NCBI GenBank assembly: GCA_949373255.1
Contig: CASICS010000008.1
Location: 1 to 63,590, forward strand
DNA length: 63,590 bases
Source: an uncultured SAR86 cluster bacterium
Lineage (GTDB): Bacteria; Pseudomonadota; Gammaproteobacteria; Magnimaribacterales; AG-339-G14
Direction: 5' to 3'
Shown here: positions 55,270 through 63,523 of the stretch, piece by piece
Layout: every line of letters begins with the position of its first letter
How positions within the stretch are numbered: position 1 is the first letter of the stretch
Position numbers and translations under genes: made by a program
Notes under the pieces: generated by a model
Told to the model about the DNA's origin: nothing
The model's database searches: none
What the model saw: the letters and a program-made list of their open reading frames with translations, nothing else

Positions 55270-55303
55270 AAAATTTAAATTTGAAAAGAAAAATTTAAAT
55301 TTT
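55270..55303 (-). promoter_or_regulatory. AT-only inverted repeat before the ZnuD-like receptor
   Basis: AAAATTTAAATTT and AAATTTAAATTTT flank an 8 nt spacer, 21-54 nt upstream of the signal-peptide ATG. It may be an operator or promoter-region curve; AT-rich repeats also arise by chance. Confidence 0.35.
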
Positions 55304-55313
55304 AGGAGGTGCT

Positions 55314-55568
55314 CTAGATTGAAAATTCTTTTGGTCCTTGAGGGAGAACAATTAATTGTTTTTCAGAAACAAAAATAGTGCTTACATAAAGCTTTTCATC
55401 AATAGAACATGATGAAAGTAAATTAGTAAGCTCATTATTATAAAATTGACATGCTACTTCAGAAGATTCTTCTGTGAAATGATCATGAACTAAAGGGTCT
55501 ATAGACGCTGCTGCAATTAATATAAGAGCAGATAATAATAAAAAGTTTTTGTTAGTAATGAATTTCAA
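55314..55568 (-). CDS. Small protein with a HDH motif between pip and the ZnuD-like receptor
   Basis: From a TTG at 55568 this is an 84-residue protein with one hydrophobic N-terminal segment and a periplasmic part containing DPLVHDHF and two Cys (VACQFY, SSCS). The frame is open further to a TTG at 55643 inside the pip gene. His and Cys near the anchor and the place before a ZnuD-like gene suggest metal binding, but no family is recognised. Confidence 0.45.
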   Translation of the reverse strand: MKFITNKNFLLLSALILIAAASIDPLVHDHFTEESSEVACQFYNNELTNLLSSCSIDEKLYVSTIFVSEKQLIVLPQGPKEFSI

Positions 55569-55633
55569 GGCGTAATAGTAATATATTTTTACAGGAAGGG
55601 AAATTAATATAATTTTAAAAAAAATTATTATTT

Positions 55634-56593
55634 TTATTCGCAAAACTTATCCGTTGTTTCGATAAGCATTTTTGATATCTCTTTTTCGAAGGCAGAATGC
55701 CCAGAGAAAGGAGCAATTCTCAGTTCTGCTTCAGGCCACTCAGAGTAGAGTTCATAGGCAGTTATTGGAGGACAAACAACATCATATCTTCCTTGAATAA
55801 TTACAGCAGGAATATGTCTAATCAAATCTATATTATCTAAAAGTTGATTTTCATTATCTAAAAATCCTTTGTTTATAAAGTAGTGATTTTCAATAAGAGC
55901 AAAGGCTAAGGCAAATTCTGCGTTGACAGAATCTTTTACTGCATCAGGATTATGATTGATAAAACTCGCTGACGCTTCCCATTTAGACCAAGCCTTAGCG
56001 GCAGATAATTTTTTTTCCTTATCTTCGCCATTGAAGATTTCTCTATAAGCAGTTATGTAGTCCGATCTTTGATCTTCTGGTATTTGACTAATAAATCTCT
56101 GCCATGCTTCGGGATATATTTCACTTGCTCCATATTGGTAAAACCAGCTGAGTTCTTTATCTCTAAGCATAAAGATGCCTCTTAAAACCATTTCTGTAAC
56201 TCGTTCCGGGTAACTTTGAGCATATGCAAGAGCAAGCGTACTTCCCCATGAGCCACCAAATACAAGCCAATTATCTATTTCCAATTTTTTTCTTATGGAT
56301 TCAATATCTTCAACAAGATGCCAAGTGGTATTTTCCTCAAGGCAGGTATGAGGCTTACTCTTGCCACAACCCCTTTGGTCAAAAAGAATTATTCTGTATT
56401 TTTTTGGATTGAAAAATCTTCTTGAGAGTTTTCCCGCGCCACCACCAGGCCCCCCATGAAGAAAAATAGCTGGTTTGCCTTTTGGATTGCCACACTGCTC
56501 ATAATAAATTTCGTGAATACCTTTTTTAATAAAGCCCGAATCAAATGGCTCAATAGATGGATATAGTTTGTTATCTTTTTTAAAAAGTTTCAT
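55634..56593 (-). CDS. pip: Proline iminopeptidase
   Basis: A 319-residue alpha/beta hydrolase that removes N-terminal proline. HGGPGGGAGK forms the oxyanion region, FDQRGCGKSKPH is typical, and the nucleophile lies in GGSWGSTLAL. The late Asp and His are in GRYDVVCP and FSGHSAFE. The family length is normal. It lies between the metal cassette and the receptor, and unlike its neighbours has no obvious metal link. Confidence 0.94.
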   Translation of the reverse strand: MKLFKKDNKLYPSIEPFDSGFIKKGIHEIYYEQCGNPKGKPAIFLHGGPGGGAGKLSRRFFNPKKYRIILFDQRGCGKSKPHTCLEENTTWHLVEDIESIRKKLEIDNWLVFGGSWGSTLALAYAQSYPERVTEMVLRGIFMLRDKELSWFYQYGASEIYPEAWQRFISQIPEDQRSDYITAYREIFNGEDKEKKLSAAKAWSKWEASASFINHNPDAVKDSVNAEFALAFALIENHYFINKGFLDNENQLLDNIDLIRHIPAVIIQGRYDVVCPPITAYELYSEWPEAELRIAPFSGHSAFEKEISKMLIETTDKFCE

Positions 56594-56653
56594 ATCAATA
56601 TATTGCTTAAACTTTTTTGCCTATTCCTTAAAAAGGATTTTTAATTACTTTAA

Positions 56654-56674
56654 GGCGGTGCCCAGGGGCGGAAT
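56654..56674 (-). repeat. Partial tRNA 3'-end copy (att-like)
   Basis: These 21 bp match the tRNA-Phe 3' end (58453-58473) at 18 positions, in the same orientation, and the three differences are all transitions. No full tRNA surrounds it. It lies downstream of the tRNA, where an integration event would leave a remnant. Confidence 0.6.
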
Positions 56675-56695
56675 AAGTCAGAGCAATAATTTAGT

Positions 56696-56956
56696 TTATC
56701 GTTTAAGGGTTTTCAATATTTCATCAACTTTATCATCAAAACTTTTTTCATCATTTAATGCATCTTTAACGCATTCTTTCATATGTTTTTTTAAAATTTT
56801 TCCTTCCACTCTTGTAATAGCACTTCTAACTGCCTTGATTTGATTAAGTATATCAATGCAATACTTATCTTCATTAATCATATTGGCAATTCCACGAACT
56901 TGCCCCTCAATTCTATTAAGACTGGGAATTTCTTCTTTATGGCATGGGTGTTTCAT
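56696..56956 (-). CDS. csoR: CsoR-family copper-sensing repressor
   Basis: An 86-residue four-helix repressor of the CsoR/RcnR/FrmR family (LNRIEGQVRGIANMI, QIKAVRSAI). Cys33, His58 and Cys62 have the same spacing (25 and 4) as the Cys-His-Cys Cu(I) site of Mycobacterium CsoR, so copper is the likely signal. ATGA overlaps the MerT-like stop. A CsoR-type operator sits at the first gene of the cassette, so it probably represses its own operon. Confidence 0.9.
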   Translation of the reverse strand: MKHPCHKEEIPSLNRIEGQVRGIANMINEDKYCIDILNQIKAVRSAITRVEGKILKKHMKECVKDALNDEKSFDDKVDEILKTLKR

Positions 56957-57318
56957 ATAAATTTTGGGATTATGTAAGTGAATATTGTAGCAAAAATAAA
57001 TAATGCAACTGAAAAGTAATAAACGTATCTTGAGCGACTTCTAGTTTTTATGCACAACCTTCCTAACTCGGGATCAGCAGGACAGGGCATGTGGTAGGTT
57101 ATATAGTTCACATAACCGGCAATAAAAATTATCAAAAATGCAAATAAAGTTACGTATAACTTATATTGCGATAAAACAATTAGAAATGGAAAAACTGTAA
57201 TGAAACTTGCAAAAGAAGCGCCCGCACCAATAACAACAAACAATGAAGGAAGTGCACAACATATTAAAGTTGAAGAAGAGGCAAATAAGGATAAAAAATT
57301 TGCAGATTTATCTTGCAT
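56953..57318 (-). CDS. MerT-like metal transporter
   Basis: A 121-residue inner-membrane protein with three to four helices. SSTLICCALPSLFVVIGAGA, cited in parts, carries a Cys-Cys pair in helix one, and the loop PCPADPELGRLC holds further Cys, as in MerT-like mercuric transporters. With CsoR and an HMA protein it may move copper instead of mercury. It lies between the HMA protein gene (5 nt) and csoR (4 nt overlap). Confidence 0.82.
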   Translation of the reverse strand: MQDKSANFLSLFASSSTLICCALPSLFVVIGAGASFASFITVFPFLIVLSQYKLYVTLFAFLIIFIAGYVNYITYHMPCPADPELGRLCIKTRSRSRYVYYFSVALFIFATIFTYIIPKFI

Positions 57319-57323
57319 AACTT

Positions 57324-57725
57324 TTATAGATTAATGACCTGCATATCAATTGCATTTTGTCCGTTTATTAGAATCTTCTCTTTGATATCTTCAAAGGTTA
57401 TTTTCTGAGTATTATTGTATGCAATTAAAACCTTGCCTTTGCTCAGATCAACGTCAATTTTTTTAACATTAGCTTCCTTCTTGAATGTTTTTTCAATACC
57501 TCTAGCGCAAAAATCACACACCATGCCTTTAACATTCAAGACTGCAATTTGAGAATCTTTAAGATCCATAATAAATCTATCAAATCTCTCAGGATCAACT
57601 TCATATTTCTTTCCATCGACTAGTTTTTCATGCAGATGTCCCTCATGAGAATTATGCATATGATCATGCGGGTTTTCTGCCCAAGTAATTGAAGTAAAAA
57701 CTAGTAACAATAATATTTTTTTCAT
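57324..57725 (-). CDS. Periplasmic heavy-metal-associated (HMA) domain protein
   Basis: A 133-residue protein with signal peptide (MKKILLLLVFTSITWA), a His-rich segment (HDHMHNSHEGHLHE) and a C-terminal HMA domain with the CxxC site GMVCDFCARGIE. It probably binds Cu(I) or another soft metal in the periplasm and passes it on, like MerP for MerT. AGGAAA precedes the ATG. Confidence 0.88.
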   Translation of the reverse strand: MKKILLLLVFTSITWAENPHDHMHNSHEGHLHEKLVDGKKYEVDPERFDRFIMDLKDSQIAVLNVKGMVCDFCARGIEKTFKKEANVKKIDVDLSKGKVLIAYNNTQKITFEDIKEKILINGQNAIDMQVINL

Positions 57726-57733
57726 ATTTTTTC

Positions 57734-58333
57734 CTAAAATCTATACATTAAATGAACATCCCAATTAGTTTGTTTGTGGTAACCAAATTCCATGAAAATG
57801 TTGCCTTTAAAAAACTTTAATACAGGATAAGTTGACCATTTATTCTCGAGTGAATTTTCTTTTGCCTTTAAAATTATCCACGTGTGAAAATCACCATAAT
57901 CACCAAGATAAGGTGCCACTCCTATTTGATAGTATTGTTCTAAATAATCTTGAATTTTTTTTTCAGTTTCCTTTAATCCAAAACCAATAAAAAATCTTCT
58001 TGTTTCCCAGTCCCCGTGAACACCATAAAAAAACTCATTAAATCCTTTTGAACTAATACCAGATTGAAAATATAAATTTCTTTGAGAGTCCTTAGTATTT
58101 TTTCTATTTAATAAATAAGTAAATCTCATATATGAATAATCGTCACTGAAATATTTATCCTTTATATTTTCAATACCAACTGAGTATTTATATGATGGCG
58201 AATAATGATAATAGAAAGAATTTTTTAAATTATCTGAAAACGTCATTATGGTTGAACCGCCTGTGTAAGATACAGGCCTAGCATCAAGCCCAAATGATAT
58301 AAAAGACAAGAGACAAATAATTCTTATACCCAT
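57734..58333 (-). CDS. Putative outer-membrane beta-barrel protein heading the metal cassette
   Basis: A 199-residue protein with a signal (MGIRIICLLSFISF) and alternating aromatic strands ending in Phe (WDVHLMYRF), typical of a small outer-membrane barrel. No family is recognised. The ATG at 58333 lies inside the CsoR-type operator, and no Shine-Dalgarno is seen, so the message may be leaderless; the open frame extends to a GTG at 58390. It is first in the order barrel-HMA-MerT-CsoR. Confidence 0.65.
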   Translation of the reverse strand: MGIRIICLLSFISFGLDARPVSYTGGSTIMTFSDNLKNSFYYHYSPSYKYSVGIENIKDKYFSDDYSYMRFTYLLNRKNTKDSQRNLYFQSGISSKGFNEFFYGVHGDWETRRFFIGFGLKETEKKIQDYLEQYYQIGVAPYLGDYGDFHTWIILKAKENSLENKWSTYPVLKFFKGNIFMEFGYHKQTNWDVHLMYRF

Positions 58334-58366
58334 GGGGGGTATATTAACATAAATGCTGTGAATCAA
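58325..58366 (-). promoter_or_regulatory. Candidate CsoR-type operator and overlapping promoter
   Basis: TATACCCATGGGGGGTATA (58325-58343) has 7 bp arms TATACCC/GGGTATA and a G tract, the form bound by CsoR/RcnR/FrmR repressors. On the minus strand TTGATT (58366-58361) and TATACC (58343-58338) form a -35/-10 pair with 17 bp spacing, so the operator would cover the -10. The predicted transcript start is at or near the ATG at 58333. Confidence 0.6.
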
Positions 58367-58454
58367 AATATTTGGTGTTTGTGCACACAAAGAAGAGTGT
58401 GCACGGGTGTGAACAGTTTTAAATCGTATACAATTAAGTGAAACTCAACGGTGG

Positions 58455-58530
58455 TGGTGCCCAGAGGTGGAATCGAACCACCGACACAAGGATTTTCAGT
58501 CCTTTGCTCTACCAACTGAGCTATCTGGGC
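58455..58530 (-). tRNA. tRNA-Phe (GAA)
   Basis: On the minus strand the acceptor arm GCCCAGA pairs with TCTGGGC, with an encoded CCA. The D arm AGCTCAGTTGGTAGAGC, anticodon loop ACTGAAAATCC with GAA and T arm GGTTCGATTCC are all normal, giving 76 nt. Its 3' end is copied in part at 56654-56674. Confidence 0.97.
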
Positions 58531-58594
58531 AAAAAGAAGTTGGATTTTATATAACTTTGGCATATAAACAAAGCATAGTTTTTGGAGAATAAAA

Positions 58595-59683
58595 ATTTTT
58601 GATGTAGTTATTATAGGTGCAGGTGTAATTGGGTTATCAATTGCTAAAGCTATTTCTGAAAAAGGACAATCGGTAATTGTGCTTGAAAAAGATGGTAGAG
58701 CAGGAGAGGGTGTATCTTCAAGAAACTCTGGAGTCATTCATGCAGGAATGTATTATCCAACGAACTCCATGAAATCTAAATTTTGTTTGGAAGGAAATAG
58801 ATTGCTCTATGAATATGCTGATTTAAAGAAAATTTCTCACAACAAAACAGGTAAATTCATTATTGCCTCAAAAAAAGAAGAAATCACTAAGTTAGAAAAA
58901 ATCTATAAACAAGGCTTAATAAATGGCGTAACTTTAGAAAAATTTGAAGGCAAAGAGATAAAGAAAATTGAACCGGTTTTGAATGTTGAAGCAGGTTTAT
59001 TATCTCCTGAAACTGGAATTATAGATGTTCCCGAGTTGGTAACGGCTTTAGAGGGTGATATTCAACACAGCGAAGGCATTATCGCATTCAACACTGAATT
59101 TATTTCTGCAAAAAAGAAAGGTGGATCATTTTCAATTATCTGTCGAGACAAAGAGAAATTTGAGATTCAATCTAAAGTTTTGATTAATTCTTCAGCTTTA
59201 AATTCAGATCTTGTCTCTAGAAATATAAAATCTTTAAAAGAGGAATATATTTATAAAATCAATTATGCGAAAGGGCACTACTTCAAATATTCTGGTCTGA
59301 ATCCTTTCTCTTCTTTAATTTATCCAGTGCCTGATGAATTTTCCCAAGGCTTGCATTTAGGCTTTGATATATCTAGACAGTTAAGATTTGGACCTGATAT
59401 CACTTGGGTAAAAGATATTAATTATTTATTTGATGAATCATTGAAAGAAAAGTTTATAAAAGCCATTCATAATTATTGGCCAGAAATGGATCCAGAAAAG
59501 TTAAATCCAGATTACACCGGGGTCAGACCAAAAATTCAAAATCCTAAAGAAAAAATGCAAGATTTTTCTATCTTGGAAGTTAATTCGCATGGAGTGGATG
59601 GTTTAATTAATTTGCAAGGAATGGAAAGTCCAGGATTAACCAGCAGTTTGGCTATAGGAAATTATGTAGCTTCAAGAGTTTAA
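58595..59683 (+). CDS. FAD-dependent oxidoreductase (L-2-hydroxyglutarate dehydrogenase-like), probable ATT start
   Basis: A 362-residue DAO-family flavoprotein. The N-terminal FAD motif IIGAGVIGLSIA is in frame upstream of the first GTG at 58679, so the gene must start earlier, yet no ATG, GTG or TTG exists before the stop at 58565. ATT at 58595 has GGAG 7 nt upstream and is the best start. SRNSGVIHAGMYYP and the C-terminal GLTSSLAIGNYVA match L2HGDH-type enzymes, which oxidise 2-hydroxy acids. The substrate is not fixed. Confidence 0.85.
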   Translation: MFDVVIIGAGVIGLSIAKAISEKGQSVIVLEKDGRAGEGVSSRNSGVIHAGMYYPTNSMKSKFCLEGNRLLYEYADLKKISHNKTGKFIIASKKEEITKLEKIYKQGLINGVTLEKFEGKEIKKIEPVLNVEAGLLSPETGIIDVPELVTALEGDIQHSEGIIAFNTEFISAKKKGGSFSIICRDKEKFEIQSKVLINSSALNSDLVSRNIKSLKEEYIYKINYAKGHYFKYSGLNPFSSLIYPVPDEFSQGLHLGFDISRQLRFGPDITWVKDINYLFDESLKEKFIKAIHNYWPEMDPEKLNPDYTGVRPKIQNPKEKMQDFSILEVNSHGVDGLINLQGMESPGLTSSLAIGNYVASRV

Positions 59684-59748
59684 ATAGTATGATCATTACA
59701 AGTTTTTTTAAAAAATAAATTATTAAAAGTCTTAGGAAGAGGGTCATT

Positions 59749-61086
59749 ATTATAAATTCTTCAAAAAATAAGTTACGCATTGGTTATGGGATTGGCGACT
59801 ACGCAATATGCTTGTACTGGAGTGGAGTTGGGCTTTACTTACTTTATTTTTATACAGACGTTGTTGGTATTTCACCTTTATTAGCAGGTTCAATTTATGC
59901 CTTGGGAATTGCATGGGATGCAATTACTGATCCCTTTATGGGGTACATAGCTGAAAGAACTAGAACTAAAATGGGAAGTTATAGACCCTATATGTTTTTT
60001 GGATCTATCCCATTAGCAGGTTCTTATGTTTTGCTTTTCTGGACCCCTCCATTCGAAGGTGATTCATTATTCTTTTTTTTATTAGCTGTTAATCTTTTTC
60101 ATAGATCTTGTTTTACCATCGTAAGCGTTCCTTATTCTTCGCTAACTGCTCGAATAACAGATGACAGTGACGAGAGAACCAAATTGACTACGGCTAGAAT
60201 GATTGGGGCTTCATTTGGAACTCTATCGGTATCAGCTTTAGGATTTCCTTTAATCTATTATTTCGGAGGAGGGGATGAATCTTCGGGATTTATATTCTTA
60301 GGTTTAATTTCTGGATTGATCGCAATTTTCATTCTTAGTATTACGATTTTTTCTGTCGAAGAAAGAAGCTTTAATTTCAATCAAGAAAGTTTGCCTAGTT
60401 TTTCTAAAGTATCTAAATCTGTTGCTAATAATTACCCTTTTTGGATTGTTTTTACTTCTATTTTGATTCTTGGATCAACTGCAATAATGTTCAATAAGAA
60501 TTTAATTTATTTTGTTAAGTACGCTTTGGATATGCATGAATTTCAAGGTTTAATTCTTGGTGTTCTGGGCGCTACAGCTTTATTGTCCATTCCCTTATGG
60601 TCATTCTTAGCACTAAGAATTGGTAAAAAGAATGCGTGGTTAATATCTATGATTGTTTTATTTACTGGTCTTTTATCCTTCTATTTTTACCCGATCTTAA
60701 ATTTAAAAGAGTTATTAATAATTTTAGGATTCATTGGAATAGGCAATGGAGCAACAGGTGTTCTTTTTTGGTCTATGTTGCCAGATACTATTGAATACGG
60801 AGAATGGAAAACAGGAGTAAGAACGGAGTCTTCTTTATATGGGTTTATGACATTTGCACAAAAAGGCGCAATCGCTATAGCAGCTTTAGTTTTAGGATAT
60901 GTATTGACATTTATAGGGTTTGAGCCAAACAACATTCAATCCGAAGAAACAATAATGAGTCTAAAATCACTTATGACATGGATTCCTATCGTAGGTATTT
61001 TCATAAGTTTTATTCTTGTATGGTTTTATCCAATAGATGCAAATTTTCACAAAAACTTAATATCAGAAATAAATGAAAGGAACTAA
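59749..61086 (+). CDS. GPH-family (MelB-like) sugar symporter, probable ATT start
   Basis: A 445-residue MFS protein with 12 helices of the glycoside-pentoside-hexuronide:cation symporter family. GIGDYAICLYW and LLYFYTDVVGIS near the N-terminus and WDAITDPFMGYIAERTRTKMG, cited in parts, are its signatures. The first canonical start, TTG at 59812, would cut off the conserved LRIGYGIGDY. No ATG/GTG/TTG precedes it after the stop at 59716; ATT at 59749 follows an AGGAAGAGG tract. It overlaps the fusion gene by 14 nt. Confidence 0.87.
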   Translation: MINSSKNKLRIGYGIGDYAICLYWSGVGLYLLYFYTDVVGISPLLAGSIYALGIAWDAITDPFMGYIAERTRTKMGSYRPYMFFGSIPLAGSYVLLFWTPPFEGDSLFFFLLAVNLFHRSCFTIVSVPYSSLTARITDDSDERTKLTTARMIGASFGTLSVSALGFPLIYYFGGGDESSGFIFLGLISGLIAIFILSITIFSVEERSFNFNQESLPSFSKVSKSVANNYPFWIVFTSILILGSTAIMFNKNLIYFVKYALDMHEFQGLILGVLGATALLSIPLWSFLALRIGKKNAWLISMIVLFTGLLSFYFYPILNLKELLIILGFIGIGNGATGVLFWSMLPDTIEYGEWKTGVRTESSLYGFMTFAQKGAIAIAALVLGYVLTFIGFEPNNIQSEETIMSLKSLMTWIPIVGIFISFILVWFYPIDANFHKNLISEINERN

Positions 61087-63073
61087 AAAAATTAATTGGG
61101 GGGTAATCGGTGCTGGAAGTATAGCTTCAGCCTTTGCTCATTCTATTAAGAGTAGTAAAAATGCAACATTGATAAGTGTTCACGGAAGATCAGAGTTAAA
61201 AACAAATAAATTTTCAAAAAAATTTAACATCAAAGCAATTCTATCTTTAGAAAAATTTCTTTCTTCTAAAGAGATTGATGCAGTTTATGTCGCAACACCT
61301 CACAACACACACTTTTTATATTCTATGGAGGCAATACAGAGTAAAAAACACGTACTTTGTGAGAAGCCTTTATCAGTGAATTCTGTCGAGGCGATGATCC
61401 TTGTAAATGAAGCAAGAAAGAATGAAGTTTTTTTAATGGAGGCCTTTATGTACAGAGTGCATCCTCAAACCAAAAATTTACTAAAGCTTCTTCAGGAAAA
61501 TTTTTCTGGAGAAGAAATTAAGATACAAAGTTCCTTTGGATTTAAAGCAGATGTTAATCAGCAGCACAGACTCAGAAACCCCGATCTAGCTGGAGGAGCA
61601 ATTCTCGATGTTGGATGTTATCCATTATCAATGTCTAGATTAATTGCCGGAGCTATGGAAAATAAAAATTTTTTGGATCCACTACAAATGGAAGTTTCGA
61701 GTATCTTGGACGAAACTGGAATTGATTTGAATGCAACTGCAAAAATAGTTTTTTCTAAAAAAATAGAAGCCGAAATCAAAACAGCAATAAATGAAGAGCT
61801 AACAAATGATTTAGTTATTATGTCCAAGGAAAAGAAAATAGAAGTCAAACAACCTTGGCACTGTGGTCAATTTGAAAATGGTAACTCTTCAATAAGACTT
61901 GTTTTTGAAAACGGAGAAAAAAAAGATTTTGATTTTCATGATGAGATTGGACTTTTCACCAGAGAAATAGATCACGCATCTAAAATGATTATGGAAGAAA
62001 AAATTGAATCTGATGAAATTTCTCATGCCGATACTTTGGGTAATATGATCTGGTTAGAAAAGTGGTATCAAGATGCTGGAGTTAAATACTCTCAGAACCT
62101 TCCTGAAAAGTCCCCTATTTTTCCCACACACAATTTAAATAAAGAGTTACTTAAAAAAGTAAATATTTCTGAGCTTGAAAAAAAAGGATCGAGAATAGTT
62201 TTTGGTTGTGACAATCAAACCTCTTCTCTACATGCCTCTGCCATGTTCGATCATTTTTTTGAGCTGGGTGGAAATATTTTTGATACTGCATATATATACA
62301 ATTCAGGAAAATCAGATTCTTATCTCGGAGAATGGATCGCATCTAGAAATATATCCAAGGAAGTTATTGTTTTAGGGAAGGGTGCGCACACTCCCGAATG
62401 TGAGCCTAAATTTATAAGACCCCAATTAGAAGAGTCTCTAGAAAGATTAAAATTGGATAGCTTGGATATATATTGTCTTCATAGAGATAATTTACAAATT
62501 CCAGTTAGCGAATTCATAGACGCTTTGAATGAACTTAAAGATGAAGGATTAGTTAAATCTATAGGGGCATCTAATTGGTCTTTTAAAAGGTTTAAAGAAG
62601 CAATGGAATACTCAGAAAAATCTGAAAAAACAGGTTTTACAGTGCTGAGTAATAATTTTAGTTTGGCAACCATGATTAACCCAGTGTGGCCTGGATGTAT
62701 TCACTGCGATGAGGATTTTTTATCATATTTGACAGAAAAAGAAGTAAAACTTTTTCCTTGGTCTAGTCAAGCTAGAGGATTTTTTATTGAAAAAGATTTA
62801 TTTCCAAAAGGAGATCATTTTTCTAACCCAACCTTAGATGAAGAAAAAAGAGTTTGGCATAACGAAGTAAATTTAAAAAGAAGAGAGAAATGTTTTAAAT
62901 TATCGAAAGAGCTAGAATGTTCACCTATCGAATTGGCCTTGGCATATGTTTTAAATAAAAATGAAAATATCTTTCCATTAGTCGGTCCGCGAACTGTATT
63001 TGAGTCAGAAAGTTGTATGAAAGCAACGAAAATAGAATTATCTAAAAGCCAAATGGATTGGCTTGTTGAGTAA
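61073..63073 (+). CDS. Gfo/Idh/MocA oxidoreductase fused to an aldo/keto reductase
   Basis: A 666-residue two-enzyme fusion. Residues 1-335 are a Gfo/Idh/MocA dehydrogenase with GAGSIA (13-18), EKPL (97-100) including Lys98, and GGAILDVGCYP. Residues about 370-666 are an aldo/keto reductase with the full tetrad Asp404, Tyr409, Lys436 and His470. Neither half lacks key residues. Both classes act on sugars with NAD(P), so the protein may do successive steps or recycle cofactor. It overlaps the sugar symporter gene by 14 nt. Confidence 0.9.
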   Translation: MKGTKKINWGVIGAGSIASAFAHSIKSSKNATLISVHGRSELKTNKFSKKFNIKAILSLEKFLSSKEIDAVYVATPHNTHFLYSMEAIQSKKHVLCEKPLSVNSVEAMILVNEARKNEVFLMEAFMYRVHPQTKNLLKLLQENFSGEEIKIQSSFGFKADVNQQHRLRNPDLAGGAILDVGCYPLSMSRLIAGAMENKNFLDPLQMEVSSILDETGIDLNATAKIVFSKKIEAEIKTAINEELTNDLVIMSKEKKIEVKQPWHCGQFENGNSSIRLVFENGEKKDFDFHDEIGLFTREIDHASKMIMEEKIESDEISHADTLGNMIWLEKWYQDAGVKYSQNLPEKSPIFPTHNLNKELLKKVNISELEKKGSRIVFGCDNQTSSLHASAMFDHFFELGGNIFDTAYIYNSGKSDSYLGEWIASRNISKEVIVLGKGAHTPECEPKFIRPQLEESLERLKLDSLDIYCLHRDNLQIPVSEFIDALNELKDEGLVKSIGASNWSFKRFKEAMEYSEKSEKTGFTVLSNNFSLATMINPVWPGCIHCDEDFLSYLTEKEVKLFPWSSQARGFFIEKDLFPKGDHFSNPTLDEEKRVWHNEVNLKRREKCFKLSKELECSPIELALAYVLNKNENIFPLVGPRTVFESESCMKATKIELSKSQMDWLVE

Positions 63074-63124
63074 TTAAAGTTTAACTGTAAAATTATAAGA
63101 GTTTTTTTAATTTAAGGAGAAATT

Positions 63125-63523
63125 ATGAGTAATAAAGAATTTTTATTTTTAGGAATAAATATAGAAAAAATTTCAATTATCTATGGTTCTTTTTTAATTA
63201 TTTGGGGAGTATCCGTTTCTTTTTTATCAGGAAGCGAATCAGCTACTTCTTTCATACCTTCTTTTTTTGGTATGCCCATCTTAATTTTTGCAGTTACGAC
63301 ATTACTCATTCCCGAAAGAAAAAAACTTTTTATGCATATAATCGTAACGATTGGATTGATCGTTTTTTTAGGCGGGTTAGATTTTTTTAGAAGCCTATCC
63401 AGTCCATTTGAAAATATCTGGGCAGACTCTTCAAAACTTATGTTGTTAATAACTGGATTAATTTTTACTTATATAAATGTGAAGTCATTTATATTTGTTC
63501 GCAAAAATAGAGATCAAAATTAA
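63125..63523 (+). CDS. Small four-helix membrane protein
   Basis: A 132-residue protein with four hydrophobic helices (about residues 16-36, 48-62, 70-90 and 100-122) and short charged loops. AAGGAGAA precedes the ATG. No family with a known role is recognised. It lies 51 nt after the fusion gene and overlaps the end of a convergent partial gene by 4 nt. Confidence 0.75.
   Translation: MSNKEFLFLGINIEKISIIYGSFLIIWGVSVSFLSGSESATSFIPSFFGMPILIFAVTTLLIPERKKLFMHIIVTIGLIVFLGGLDFFRSLSSPFENIWADSSKLMLLITGLIFTYINVKSFIFVRKNRDQN

Noticed and set aside
55680-55705. TGCCCAGAG match to the tRNA-Phe 3' end inside pip
   Set aside because: Only nine bases match and they encode the conserved Gly-His-Ser segment of the peptidase.
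58363-58737. A 124-codon minus-strand open frame across the tRNA
   Set aside because: It runs through the tRNA-Phe gene and antisense to the FAD oxidoreductase, with no family match or ribosome-binding site.
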